A program made the translations under genes and the position numbers. The notes below the pieces were generated by a model, which had not been told where the DNA came from, did no database searches, and saw only the letters and a program-made list of their open reading frames with translations. A stretch of 64,000 nucleotides of DNA from ZC4RG17 sp036259475 (lineage in GTDB: Bacteria > Actinomycetota > Acidimicrobiia > Spongiisociales > ZC4RG35). Shown here one piece after another: positions 23,939 to 31,477 of this stretch (position 1 is its first letter; every line of letters starts with the position of its first letter). The stretch covers positions 28,033 through 92,032 of the forward strand of contig DATABS010000006.1 in the NCBI GenBank assembly GCA_036259475.1. The letters are read 5' to 3'.

Positions 23939-24718
23939 TTGACGAGAAGCGGAGAGATCGGCGCCTGGCTGACAGACATGGACGGCGTGCTGGTGCGGGA
24001 GGGAATTCCCATCCCCGGAGCAGCGGAGTTCGTCAAGCGGCTGATCGCCGCCGACCGGCCCTTCCTGATCCTGACGAACAACTCGATCTTCACCCAGCGC
24101 GACCTGGCCGCCCGGCTGGGTCACGCCGGGATCGAAGTCGACGAGGGCCGCATCTGGACCTCGGCCCTCGCCACGGCACAGTTCCTTTCCGACCAGATGG
24201 CGGGAGCTTCGGCGTTCGCCATCGGTGAAGCGGGACTGACAACCGCTCTCCACGAAGCCGGCTTCATCCTCACCGACACTGACCCCGACTTCGTCGTGTT
24301 GGGGGAGACCCGGACGTACTCGTTCGAGGCGATCACGGACGCCATCCGTCACATCGAGTCGGGTGCCCGGTTCATCGCCACCAATCCCGATGTCACCGGA
24401 CCGTCCCCCGAAGGCCCGATCCCCGCCACCGGCTCGGTGGCGGCGCTGATCACGCGGGCAAGCGGGGTCGAGCCCTACTTCGTCGGCAAGCCGAACCCGA
24501 TGATGTTCCGTAGCGCCCTCAACGCCATCGGAGTTCATTCGGAGACCACGGCGATGGTGGGCGACCGCATGGATACCGATGTGGTGGCGGGCATCGAAGC
24601 CGGCTTGACCACCTACCTGGTGCTGACCGGGTCCACCCGAGCAGAGGACGTGGCGCGGTTCCCGTTCCGTCCCAGCTCGGTGGTCGAATCGATCGCCGAC
24701 CTGATCGATCTCGTCTGA
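23939..24718 (+). CDS. HAD-IIA family hydrolase (NagD-like)
   Basis: A 259-residue HAD phosphatase of the NagD type: motif I WLTDMDGVLVREG (nucleophile Asp), motif II LILTNNS, motif III Lys in VGKPNPMMF, motif IV VGDRMDTDVVAGIEAG. The cap lies between motifs II and III, as in class IIA. Members dephosphorylate nucleotides or sugar phosphates. It uses a TTG start at 23939 with GAGGCGAG upstream; no better ATG is in frame before motif I except an internal Met. Confidence 0.85.
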   Translation: MTRSGEIGAWLTDMDGVLVREGIPIPGAAEFVKRLIAADRPFLILTNNSIFTQRDLAARLGHAGIEVDEGRIWTSALATAQFLSDQMAGASAFAIGEAGLTTALHEAGFILTDTDPDFVVLGETRTYSFEAITDAIRHIESGARFIATNPDVTGPSPEGPIPATGSVAALITRASGVEPYFVGKPNPMMFRSALNAIGVHSETTAMVGDRMDTDVVAGIEAGLTTYLVLTGSTRAEDVARFPFRPSSVVESIADLIDLV

Positions 24719-24724
24719 ACTCGC

Positions 24725-25741
24725 CTAGACCGGTGCGCCGGTCAGGCCGACGGCGCCGGCGACCAGCTCGAGCCCGGTGACTTTCTCGTCGTAGTTGGCC
24801 GTCGTGCTCGTGATCATCAATTCGGCCGCACCTGTCCGCTCGACGAGTTCGTGCAGTCCCTGGGCGACGCGCGAGGGCGATCCGATGATCGACTCGGTCG
24901 GCATCGCCAACGCCGCCTCGAGATCCGGATGGTTCTGCGCCTCTTCGATCGTGGGCAGCCACACAGGACGACCCGTGCGCAGCCAGAGCCGCACCAGCCG
25001 TCCGGGGAGGGAGAGCCGGTGGGCGTCTTCGTCTGTGTCGGAGACGACGACCGTGGCACTGACGATCGGATAGGGTTCGGCGAGAGAGCCGCCGGGCCGA
25101 AACTGCTGGCGGTAGAGGCGGATCGACTCGTCGGTGCCGCCCATGTCGAAGTGGTGTGCCTGTACGAACGGCACGCCGAGCATCCCGGCGAGTTGGGCAC
25201 TGAAGCCCGACGATCCCAGCAGAAAAATGGGCGGATAGGTGCTGGCCAGCGGCGTGGCCCGGAATCTCTGATGGAGCCGGGAGCCCTCCCGCACGTCGCC
25301 GAGCAAACCCATCAGATCGATCAGATGCTGGGGGAACTCGCGGGCGTCCAGCGTGTCGGTCCCCCGGCGGAGCGCCGCCGCCGTCATGGGATCGGTGCCC
25401 GGCGCTCGCCCGATCCCCAGATCGATGCGCTTGGGGTACATCGCCTCTAGCAGGGCGAACTGCTCCGCAACGACAAGAGGAGGGTGATTGGGCAGCATGA
25501 CGCCGCCCGACCCGACTCGGATGCGTTCCGTCACGGCGGCGAGATGGGCGATCAGGATCGGCGGAGCAGTGGAAGCCACGATCGGCATGTTGTGGTGTTC
25601 GGCCACCCAGAATCGGTGGTAGCCCAGTCGGTCAGCCGCCCGAGCAAGGCGGGTTGCGTCGCCCAGCGCATCGGCCGAGGTGGCGCCCCGGCTGACGGAG
25701 GCGAGATCGAGCACAGAGAGAGGCACGTTGAGTGAAGGCAT
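24725..25741 (-). CDS. LLM class flavin-dependent oxidoreductase
   Basis: A 338-residue luciferase-like monooxygenase of the MsnO8-type group: VPLSVLDLASVSRG, RFWVAEHHNMP, RVGSGGVMLPNHPPLVVAEQF, DLGIGRAPGTDP and IFLLGSSGFSAQLAG. The TIM barrel uses reduced FMN (or F420 in some actinobacteria). It follows the alpha/beta hydrolase gene by 45 bases on the same strand and may be the last gene of the operon headed by the HD/LuxR regulator. Substrate unknown. Confidence 0.85.
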   Translation of the reverse strand: MPSLNVPLSVLDLASVSRGATSADALGDATRLARAADRLGYHRFWVAEHHNMPIVASTAPPILIAHLAAVTERIRVGSGGVMLPNHPPLVVAEQFALLEAMYPKRIDLGIGRAPGTDPMTAAALRRGTDTLDAREFPQHLIDLMGLLGDVREGSRLHQRFRATPLASTYPPIFLLGSSGFSAQLAGMLGVPFVQAHHFDMGGTDESIRLYRQQFRPGGSLAEPYPIVSATVVVSDTDEDAHRLSLPGRLVRLWLRTGRPVWLPTIEEAQNHPDLEAALAMPTESIIGSPSRVAQGLHELVERTGAAELMITSTTANYDEKVTGLELVAGAVGLTGAPV

Positions 25742-25786
25742 CGCCCGTGCACAACGCTTCGAGGCGCTGCTGCCTTCCCGGCGATC

Positions 25787-26623
25787 TCATCCGGCTGGTG
25801 CGCACGACCGATCGACGAAGCGCTCGAGCGCCATCAGATATCTCTCCGGATGGGTGCGGTGGGGAATGTGACCCGTCCCTTCGATGGCCTCTATCTGGAC
25901 CGAGCGCAGCAATCGGGCGAGGGCCCGGGTGGACTCCTGCAGGGTTGGCGAACTCTCCGTCCCGAACGTGGCTAGAAGCGGCACGTCGGCAGCCCTGATT
26001 CCGGACCAGTCGACGGAGTCCTTCTCGTACGCCTCATCGATCTCGTCGAGGAAGGTCGAGGCGTTAGACACGAGGACGTTTTGCGTCTCTTCGGGGAGCT
26101 GGTTCCATCCTCCGGGACCGATCGCCAGGTCGACGAACGACTCTGCCGCCGACCGATAGGAACCCGCTTCGAGCAATTCACGAACCGTCTCCAGGGCGCG
26201 CCGCTCGTCGAGGGCCGCTTGCTCGAGGGCCTCGTCCCCGGTGTCGTCCAGCAGCCAGGAAAAGCCTGGCTCATGGACGGCGGCAGTGATCACGAGTTCG
26301 GGTCGGGTGGCGACGAGAGCCAGAACGATTGCTCCACCTGCCGAGTTGCCAACGACATGCGCCGGAGCATGTCCGAGATGCTCGATCAAGCCCGCTAGGT
26401 CGGCCGCGTCGCGGCGGTGGGTGCCGGGCGACGTACCGTCCTGGCTCCGGCTGTGGCCGCGCCGATCCCAGACGACCACCTCGAAGCGCTCTGTAAGCGG
26501 CTCTCGAATGGCCACCCACGTTCCCGAATCGGTCCAGCTCCCATGGGTGAGAACGATTCGCTCACCCCGCCCCATCGTCTCGTAATAGATCTCCACCCGA
26601 TCGTCTGTGGTGTAGGTGGGCAC
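25787..26623 (-). CDS. alpha/beta hydrolase
   Basis: A 278-residue hydrolase with IVLTHGSWTDSGTW (oxyanion), DRRGHSRSQ, nucleophile Ser in VGNSAGGAI (~98) and His in EGTGHIPHRTHPE (~252). The likely acid lies in LLATFGTESSPTL. The GTG at 26623 has AGGAG six bases upstream; a longer reading from 26680 lacks this. It lies 72 bases after the HD/LuxR gene and 45 before the LLM gene on the same strand. Esterase or epoxide hydrolase-like roles are possible. Confidence 0.8.
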   Translation of the reverse strand: MPTYTTDDRVEIYYETMGRGERIVLTHGSWTDSGTWVAIREPLTERFEVVVWDRRGHSRSQDGTSPGTHRRDAADLAGLIEHLGHAPAHVVGNSAGGAIVLALVATRPELVITAAVHEPGFSWLLDDTGDEALEQAALDERRALETVRELLEAGSYRSAAESFVDLAIGPGGWNQLPEETQNVLVSNASTFLDEIDEAYEKDSVDWSGIRAADVPLLATFGTESSPTLQESTRALARLLRSVQIEAIEGTGHIPHRTHPERYLMALERFVDRSCAPAG

Positions 26624-26695
26624 AACCTTCTCCTGTCGTCGGATGACTCGATCCTTCAGGAAGAGACCTTCTGGCCACATCGGGTGTTCACCCGA

Positions 26696-28225
26696 TCATC
26701 GGACGAGACCGTTGTCCACGGCAAAAAGGGTGGCCGCAGCCCGGCTGTTGACCGCTGCCTTGGCGTAGACGTGCTCCACGTGGGTACCCACCGTCTTGGG
26801 GGAGATCTTCAACCGCGCCGCGATCTCCCGGTTCGACTTACCTTTGGCCAGCAGTGCGAGCACGTCGATCTCACGCTCGGTGAGGCCGGCCGGTCGCTCG
26901 ATCTCCATGACAGGAACCGGTGCCTGAGCCGCCGCCAGCACGGCCTTCACGTGGTCGGAGCGGAAAGCTCCACGGGCGGCAAGGTCGACCATCTCCTCCA
27001 CAACCATCGACGGGTCCTGGCTTGGTCGCCCTCTCCCTGCAGCGATTCCCTCCTCGTAGAACTCGGCACACGCCAACAGGCCGGCCACCTCGTCCTCCCC
27101 TCCCCTGACCCCGGATGGATATCCGGAGCCGTCCAGGAGCTCATGGTGCCTCCCAGCCGCCAGGCCAACCGGCTCCAGACCTGCGCATCGGGTCAGGATC
27201 CGTTGAGTCCACAAGGGATGGAGACGGAATCGCTCCCAGTCCGCCGTCGTGTCGGTGGCTCCTAGAAAGGAAGCAGGCACCGCGACCATGCCCAGATCGT
27301 GGAGAAGCGCGGCCCGCGCCAGGATCTCGGCCTCGTCGCGTTCGAGCCCGGCGACCTGGCCGGCGGCGGAAGCCAAGCCGGTGACCCGCCGCGAATGGCC
27401 CGTCAGCATCGGATTCTTCAGGTCGGCGAAGTCACCCATCGCCTGGAGGGCGGGGCGGACGGCTGGACCGGCAATCTCGACGGCAGGAGTTGGCTCGAGG
27501 TCCAAGACGACATCCCACATGTCGTCGTCACAGCGGCGGAGGGTTTCCGTCCCGATGGCGAGGGCGGCATCGACGATGGCGGGGTCGTAGGCGCGGCCGC
27601 GTCTGCGCGTCAACATCTGCGCGGTCGCTTCGACGCTCGTCTCCCGCTCCCACAACTCGATATCCCGGGCAACTATCGCCACTCGAACCGAGATGGGGAT
27701 CTGGTCGCCGGCAACGTCGCGCGGAACGCCGCGACCGTCCCACCGGGCGTAGGCGACGGAAAGCGCCTCCACCACGCCCGCGGGTAAGCCCAACTCGGAC
27801 GCCAGGCGGGCCGCCACTTCGCAGTGTGCCTCCAGCAGCCGCTCCTCCCCATCCGCGTCGGCCACCATGCGGGCGAATGTCAGTAGCCGCCGCGGCAGGG
27901 GCTCGCCCTGGGCCACCAGTCGGATGAGCCTGGCCAGTTCCTCGCGCGGCGACCCCATGGCCACCGTTGCCATTCCGGCGAAGAATCTGGTCTCGTCGCC
28001 TCCGGCTTGTTCCGCCACGAGGTGGGCGTCGGCCGTGCACCCGAGAAAGCGCAACAGCGATACGTAGAAGGTCTCACGGCCCGCCTCCTCTCCCAGGCTG
28101 AGGGCCTCGGCCAGGCGCATGGCGACGAGACAGGTCCTCAAGCCATGCTCGGCCGGCTGGCCGGTCCCCAGATCGGTGAACAGGGACGTCGACGCGCACA
28201 GTTCGGCGAGTCGTAATCGCTCCAC
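26696..28225 (-). CDS. HD-GYP-like regulator with LuxR-type DNA-binding domain
   Basis: A 509-residue protein. A first helical domain with RWDGRGVP and PISVRVAIVARDIE looks like a degenerate HD/GYP half; a second carries ALLHDLGMVAVP and HHELLDGSGYPSGVRG (HD-GYP). The C-terminal 65 residues are a LuxR/GerE HTH: LTEREIDVLALLAKGKSNREIA, then ISPKTVGTHVEHVYAK. The HD part may hydrolyse or sense a cyclic dinucleotide or nucleotide, and the HTH binds DNA. A TAGGGT box 7 bases before GTG 28225 gives a leaderless start; a TPP riboswitch lies 84 bases further upstream on the same strand. Confidence 0.8.
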   Translation of the reverse strand: MERLRLAELCASTSLFTDLGTGQPAEHGLRTCLVAMRLAEALSLGEEAGRETFYVSLLRFLGCTADAHLVAEQAGGDETRFFAGMATVAMGSPREELARLIRLVAQGEPLPRRLLTFARMVADADGEERLLEAHCEVAARLASELGLPAGVVEALSVAYARWDGRGVPRDVAGDQIPISVRVAIVARDIELWERETSVEATAQMLTRRRGRAYDPAIVDAALAIGTETLRRCDDDMWDVVLDLEPTPAVEIAGPAVRPALQAMGDFADLKNPMLTGHSRRVTGLASAAGQVAGLERDEAEILARAALLHDLGMVAVPASFLGATDTTADWERFRLHPLWTQRILTRCAGLEPVGLAAGRHHELLDGSGYPSGVRGGEDEVAGLLACAEFYEEGIAAGRGRPSQDPSMVVEEMVDLAARGAFRSDHVKAVLAAAQAPVPVMEIERPAGLTEREIDVLALLAKGKSNREIAARLKISPKTVGTHVEHVYAKAAVNSRAAATLFAVDNGLVR

Positions 28226-28232
28226 GTGACCC

Positions 28233-28238
28233 ACCCTA
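28233..28238 (-). promoter_or_regulatory. -10 box, leaderless start of HD/LuxR gene
   Basis: Minus-strand TAGGGT lies 7 bases upstream of GTG 28225, downstream of the riboswitch. The gene could therefore be expressed independently of it. Confidence 0.45.
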
Positions 28239-28309
28239 TTTGATCCGACTCGCCGCCGAAGAGAAGGCCTGTCGGTCGAAGGCGCCAGAAAGGTGCAAGA
28301 CCCGACCAA

Positions 28310-28407
28310 CGTGTCCCTGCGCCGGCATTATCCGGACTCAGGTATAGACGATCGTCGGCTCCTCTTGCCGACCTCTCAGCCAGGAAGTCGCCTAGCTCTC
28401 GTACACG
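28310..28407 (-). promoter_or_regulatory. TPP riboswitch (THI element)
   Basis: Minus strand. P1 CGTGT/ACACG (28407-28403, 28314-28310), P2 ACGA/TCGT (28402-28399, 28351-28348), P3 GCTAGG/CCTGGC (28396-28391, 28384-28379), then the conserved CTGAGA (28379-28374) and an extra hairpin GTCGGC/GCCGAC. The 3' core has ACCTGA, CCGGATAATGCCGG and GCGCAGGGA, the signature of this class, with one extra G. A TATATT box lies at 28435-28430. The next gene on this strand is not a thiamine gene. No U-tract terminator is seen after it. Confidence 0.85.
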
Positions 28408-28557
28408 CCGCTCGGGCCTTGCCCGATCGAATATAGGCGACCTCCTCCGAGATGGCGAGTGATCGCGAAAGATCTTCCTAGAGCGACTCGCCTCCGGCTT
28501 CCGAATTCTGTCCTTCTAGAACTCACGGACAAACCGTCGAGCAGTACCGTCGGCTGG

Positions 28558-28956
28558 ATGAGTGGCGAGACGGACCTCGACACGCTCCTGGGGGGGCTCA
28601 GCGTCAGCCGCCGTCCGGGGACGTTCACCTTCGTGACGGTCGAGGGACCTGTGGCCGCCGACGAAGGCGTTCATGCCGTGATCGTCGAGGATGAAGGCAC
28701 CACGTTGATCGCCACCATCGAGGCCGCCCAGGACCGGGGCTGGCAGGTGGGGTTCGAAGGGGCGTGGCTCACACTCGACGTGCACAGCTCCCTCACCGCG
28801 GTCGGGCTCACCGCCGCCGTCTCGGCTGCCCTGACTGCAGAAGGAATCCCTTGCAATGTGGTCGCGGGCTACCACCACGATCATCTACTCGTCCCGGTCG
28901 AGCGAGCCGAGGACGCAATACGCCGTCTGGAAGAGCTCGGTCACGCGCGGCAGTGA
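28558..28956 (+). CDS. ACT domain protein
   Basis: A 132-residue ACT-type small-molecule binding protein: FTFVTVEGPVAADEGVHAVI in the first half, a typical second repeat WLTLDVHSSLTAVGLTAAVS, then GIPCNVVAGYHHDHLLVP and AEDAIRRLEELG. ACT domains bind amino acids; this stand-alone kind is common and uncharacterised. ATG 28558 gives the canonical length; an upstream ATG at 28459 adds a non-conserved stretch. Its stop overlaps the truncated flavodoxin start (GTGA). Confidence 0.8.
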   Translation: MSGETDLDTLLGGLSVSRRPGTFTFVTVEGPVAADEGVHAVIVEDEGTTLIATIEAAQDRGWQVGFEGAWLTLDVHSSLTAVGLTAAVSAALTAEGIPCNVVAGYHHDHLLVPVERAEDAIRRLEELGHARQ

Positions 28957-29402
28957 GCCGGGCTGGAGACGAACTCGGGGCGTACGACGCTTTCGTCGTG
29001 GGCAGCGCCGCCTACATGGTCCATTGGATGAAGGAGGGCACCGCATTCGTGAAGCGGCACCGAAAGGCCCTAGCCGAGAAACCCGTGTGGCTCTTCTCGA
29101 GTGGCCCGCTCGGCACCGACCTCGTCGACGCCGAAGGAAACGATGTCCTCGAAGTGTCGCGGCCCAGGGAATTCGACGAGTTCCAGGCTTGGCTGGGCCC
29201 CCGTGGCCAGAAGGTGTTCTTCGGCGCCTGGGATCCGGCCTCCCCGCCGATCGGCATGACCGAGAAATTGCTCAGGCGGATGGCCGGCTCGAAAGAGACC
29301 TTGCCTGCCGGCGACTTCAGGGATTGGCCCGCCATCGACGATTGGGCCGCCGCCATCACACTCGAACTCCGCACCCGCCAGCCAGCCGCCTTCGGAGCCT
29401 GA
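28953..29402 (+). pseudogene. flavodoxin-like protein lacking its N-terminal FMN loop
   Basis: A 149-residue reading that matches the flavodoxin-domain protein of protoporphyrinogen oxidase (HemG-like) type from the second strand on: DAFVVGSAAYMVHWMKEGTAFV, KPVWLFSSGPLGTD and WPAIDDWAAAI. The first ~50 residues, with the T/S-rich phosphate loop that binds FMN, are missing, and no reading frame upstream supplies them. It begins at a GTG overlapping the ACT stop. Probably a 5'-truncated remnant fused behind the ACT gene, or a protein that works without its own FMN. Confidence 0.65.
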
Positions 29403-29409
29403 TGAGGAG

Positions 29410-29859
29410 TCAACCGGGAGGCTGGGGCAGTCGGCGGCGGGAATCGTCGATCGGCCCCATGATGCCGACCGGGATGCCGTCGGGATCCTCCACGACGGCG
29501 TACCGCGCTCCGAAAAAGGCCAGATGAGGCGGCTGAAGCACGCGATAGCCGGCGCCGGCGATCGCGGCCACGACCCGGTCGACGTCCTCATCGCGGTCGA
29601 CCGCGAAGCCGATCACCACTCCTGTTCGGCCCGACTCCCACGTCGAAGCCCAGTTGACGACTGAGGCGGCGCTGTCGAACTCGACGGTCACCTTCTCCGC
29701 CACGCTGGTGACTTGCTGGTGGTGCGCCTTCCATGGCTCCGGCATCTCGGTGACTTCGATCCCCAGCAGTCGATAGAAGTCCATCGAGCGTTCCATGTTC
29801 GAGACGACCAAGTTCACCTGAGCGAAGCGAGCGGCGGCGACCGGTTGTATCTCGTCCAT
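29410..29859 (-). CDS. VOC family (glyoxalase-like) protein
   Basis: A 149-residue vicinal oxygen chelate protein: FAQVNLVVSNMERSMDFYRL, LLGIEVTEMPEPWKAHH, GFAVDRDEDVDRVVAAIAGA and YAVVEDPDGIPVGIMGP. The usual first metal ligand His is Gln (AQVNL), so the metal site may be altered. The start at the ATG 29859, preceded by AGGATCGG, was preferred over a longer version. Convergent with the truncated flavodoxin. Confidence 0.8.
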   Translation of the reverse strand: MDEIQPVAAARFAQVNLVVSNMERSMDFYRLLGIEVTEMPEPWKAHHQQVTSVAEKVTVEFDSAASVVNWASTWESGRTGVVIGFAVDRDEDVDRVVAAIAGAGYRVLQPPHLAFFGARYAVVEDPDGIPVGIMGPIDDSRRRLPQPPG

Positions 29860-29965
29860 CACACCGATCCTGCCACCACCTGCTGTCGGGTGTCGCTCGA
29901 CCTGCAGATCGGCGACTCTTCCGAGCACGCAGGTCACGGAGCGCCTGCCCTACGCTGACGGTGCC

Positions 29966-30550
29966 GTGTCGATGAAGGACAGAATGCTCTCCGGCGAGCT
30001 CTACCTCGCCGATGACCCGGAACTGCTCGAGGAGAACTCCCGCGCTCAAGCGCTGGTGGAAACCTTCAACGCCACCTTGCACGATGAGGATGATCGGCGG
30101 CGCCAGATACTGACCGACCTGCTGGGGTCCATGGGCGACGGCGTCGTCGTCAAGCCACCGTTCCGGTGCGACTACGGCCGCACCATCGCCATCGGAGCCG
30201 GCACGTTCGTCAACTACGACTGCATCATGCTCGACGTCGCCGAGATCACCATCGGCGAGTCATGCCAGATCGCTCCCCGCGTCCAGATCCTCACTGCGAC
30301 CCACCCGATCGACCCGGTTGCCCGGCGACTCGGCTGGGAATCAGGCTCGCCGGTCGTCATCGGTGACAACGTGTGGCTCGGTGGCGGAGTGATCGTCCTG
30401 GCCGGGACCACCATCGGGGATGACACGGTCGTGGGGGCCGGTTCGGTCGTCACCCGGAATCTCCCCGCCGGGGTCGTGGCGGCCGGCTCGCCGGCGCGGC
30501 CGTTGCGCCAGATCACCGAGGACGACCGAGTGCCGATACCCGATCTGTAG
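29966..30550 (+). CDS. maltose/galactoside O-acetyltransferase family (LbH)
   Basis: A 194-residue hexapeptide acetyltransferase of the Maa/LacA type: LDDPE-like N-terminal cap (MLSGELYLADDPELLEENS), PPFRCDYGRTIAIGAGTFVNYDC, the catalytic region TATHPIDPVARRLGWESGSP and the left-handed helix GDNVWLGGGVIVLAGTTIGD ending VVAAGSPARPLRQI. It acetylates sugars with acetyl-CoA. GTG 29966 or the ATG two codons later may be the start. Convergent with the reductase. Confidence 0.85.
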   Translation: MSMKDRMLSGELYLADDPELLEENSRAQALVETFNATLHDEDDRRRQILTDLLGSMGDGVVVKPPFRCDYGRTIAIGAGTFVNYDCIMLDVAEITIGESCQIAPRVQILTATHPIDPVARRLGWESGSPVVIGDNVWLGGGVIVLAGTTIGDDTVVGAGSVVTRNLPAGVVAAGSPARPLRQITEDDRVPIPDL

Positions 30551-30560
30551 GGCTCTCCGT

Positions 30561-31403
30561 TCAGTCGCGACTGGGCTGGGTGGCACTGGGCTCGCTCGCT
30601 CCGCTCACCCTTTCGGCCAGGAAATCCTCCCAGGTTCTGCGGCCCACCGCCCGGTCGGGCACCAGGTTGGCCCCGGCCCGAAACGCTCTGGCTGCTTCGC
30701 CGGGCAGCTTCATGGTCACGATGGGCCTCCTTTTGCCGGTCGCCTCCAGATAGGTGCGCACCAACTCTTCCATTTCGTAGATCTGCGGACCACCGAGGTC
30801 GGGCACGAGGCCGGCAGGTCGTCCGAGGGAGAGCTCGACCAATCGATCCGCCACCTCTCCGGCGTCGACCGGCTGGAATCGAACACCCGCCGGGACGGGT
30901 ATCACCGGCATACGGGCCATCCCGGCGGCGGTCTTCAGTGTGAGGTCGTGGAACTGGGTGGCGCGCAAGGTCGTCCAGGGCAGCCCCGATCCGGCCACCA
31001 CCTGCTCGGCAGCGAACTTCGCCCCGAAGTAGCCGAACATCATCCGGTCGATGGGGCGGGACATCGGGATGATGTTCGCTCCGACGACCGAGATGTAAAC
31101 GAGGTGGCTCACTCCCGCCTCGGTCGCCGCCCGCACCAGGTGGCGTGCCTTCTCGTCGTCGCCCTTGGCGGAGCCGGCACAGTGGACGACGGTCGCGATC
31201 CCGGCCACGGCGGCTTCGATCCCCCGGCCCGTGGCCAGGTCACCCGTCAAGTAATCGATGCCCGCACCGTGGTCGTTGGCGCGTCTGGTTAGCACCCGGA
31301 CGTCGCGCCCGGCACCGACCAGCCGATCTACGACGAGTCGGCCCAGTGTTCCCGTTCCTCCGGTGACCAGGACTCTGCCCTGGTCGGCGTTTGCGTTCTG
31401 CAT
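30561..31403 (-). CDS. NmrA-like/atypical SDR NAD(P)-binding protein
   Basis: A 280-residue atypical SDR: GRVLVTGGTGTLGRLVVDRLV, then VRVLTRRAN, VVHCAGSAKGDD, SHLVYISVVGANIIP, FGAKFAAEQVVAGSGLPWTTLRA. The Tyr of the classical YxxxK motif is replaced (FGAK), typical for NmrA-like regulators/reductases. It faces the ECF41 sigma gene, matching the known pairing of that sigma group with oxidoreductase/epimerase genes, and has its own TGTCACA-N16-TGTCA promoter. RBS AAGGAG is 9 bases before ATG 31403. Confidence 0.85.
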   Translation of the reverse strand: MQNANADQGRVLVTGGTGTLGRLVVDRLVGAGRDVRVLTRRANDHGAGIDYLTGDLATGRGIEAAVAGIATVVHCAGSAKGDDEKARHLVRAATEAGVSHLVYISVVGANIIPMSRPIDRMMFGYFGAKFAAEQVVAGSGLPWTTLRATQFHDLTLKTAAGMARMPVIPVPAGVRFQPVDAGEVADRLVELSLGRPAGLVPDLGGPQIYEMEELVRTYLEATGKRRPIVTMKLPGEAARAFRAGANLVPDRAVGRRTWEDFLAERVSGASEPSATQPSRD

Positions 31404-31414
31404 CCCTGTCTCCT

Positions 31415-31476
31415 TGTCACATTGCTTGCGTGTTGGGAGTCACCTGTATGACACGTGGCGACACGAGGATGTGACA
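31415..31476. promoter_or_regulatory. divergent ECF41-type promoters
   Basis: Plus strand: TGTCACA (31415-31421), 16 bases, then AGTCA (31438-31442), serving the sigma gene. Minus strand: TGTCACA (31476-31470), 16 bases, then TGTCA (31453-31449), serving the reductase. Identical -35 and spacing on both strands point to recognition by the same sigma factor, so the sigma gene is autoregulated. Confidence 0.75.
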
Positions 31477-31477
31477 G

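Larger units (their letters stand above)
28226..28557. other. intergenic region between HD/LuxR and ACT genes
   Basis: It holds the TPP riboswitch (28310-28407), the leaderless -10 at 28233-28238 and a minus-strand TATATT at 28430-28435 upstream of the riboswitch. The 28440-28557 part shows no gene. Confidence 0.7.
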
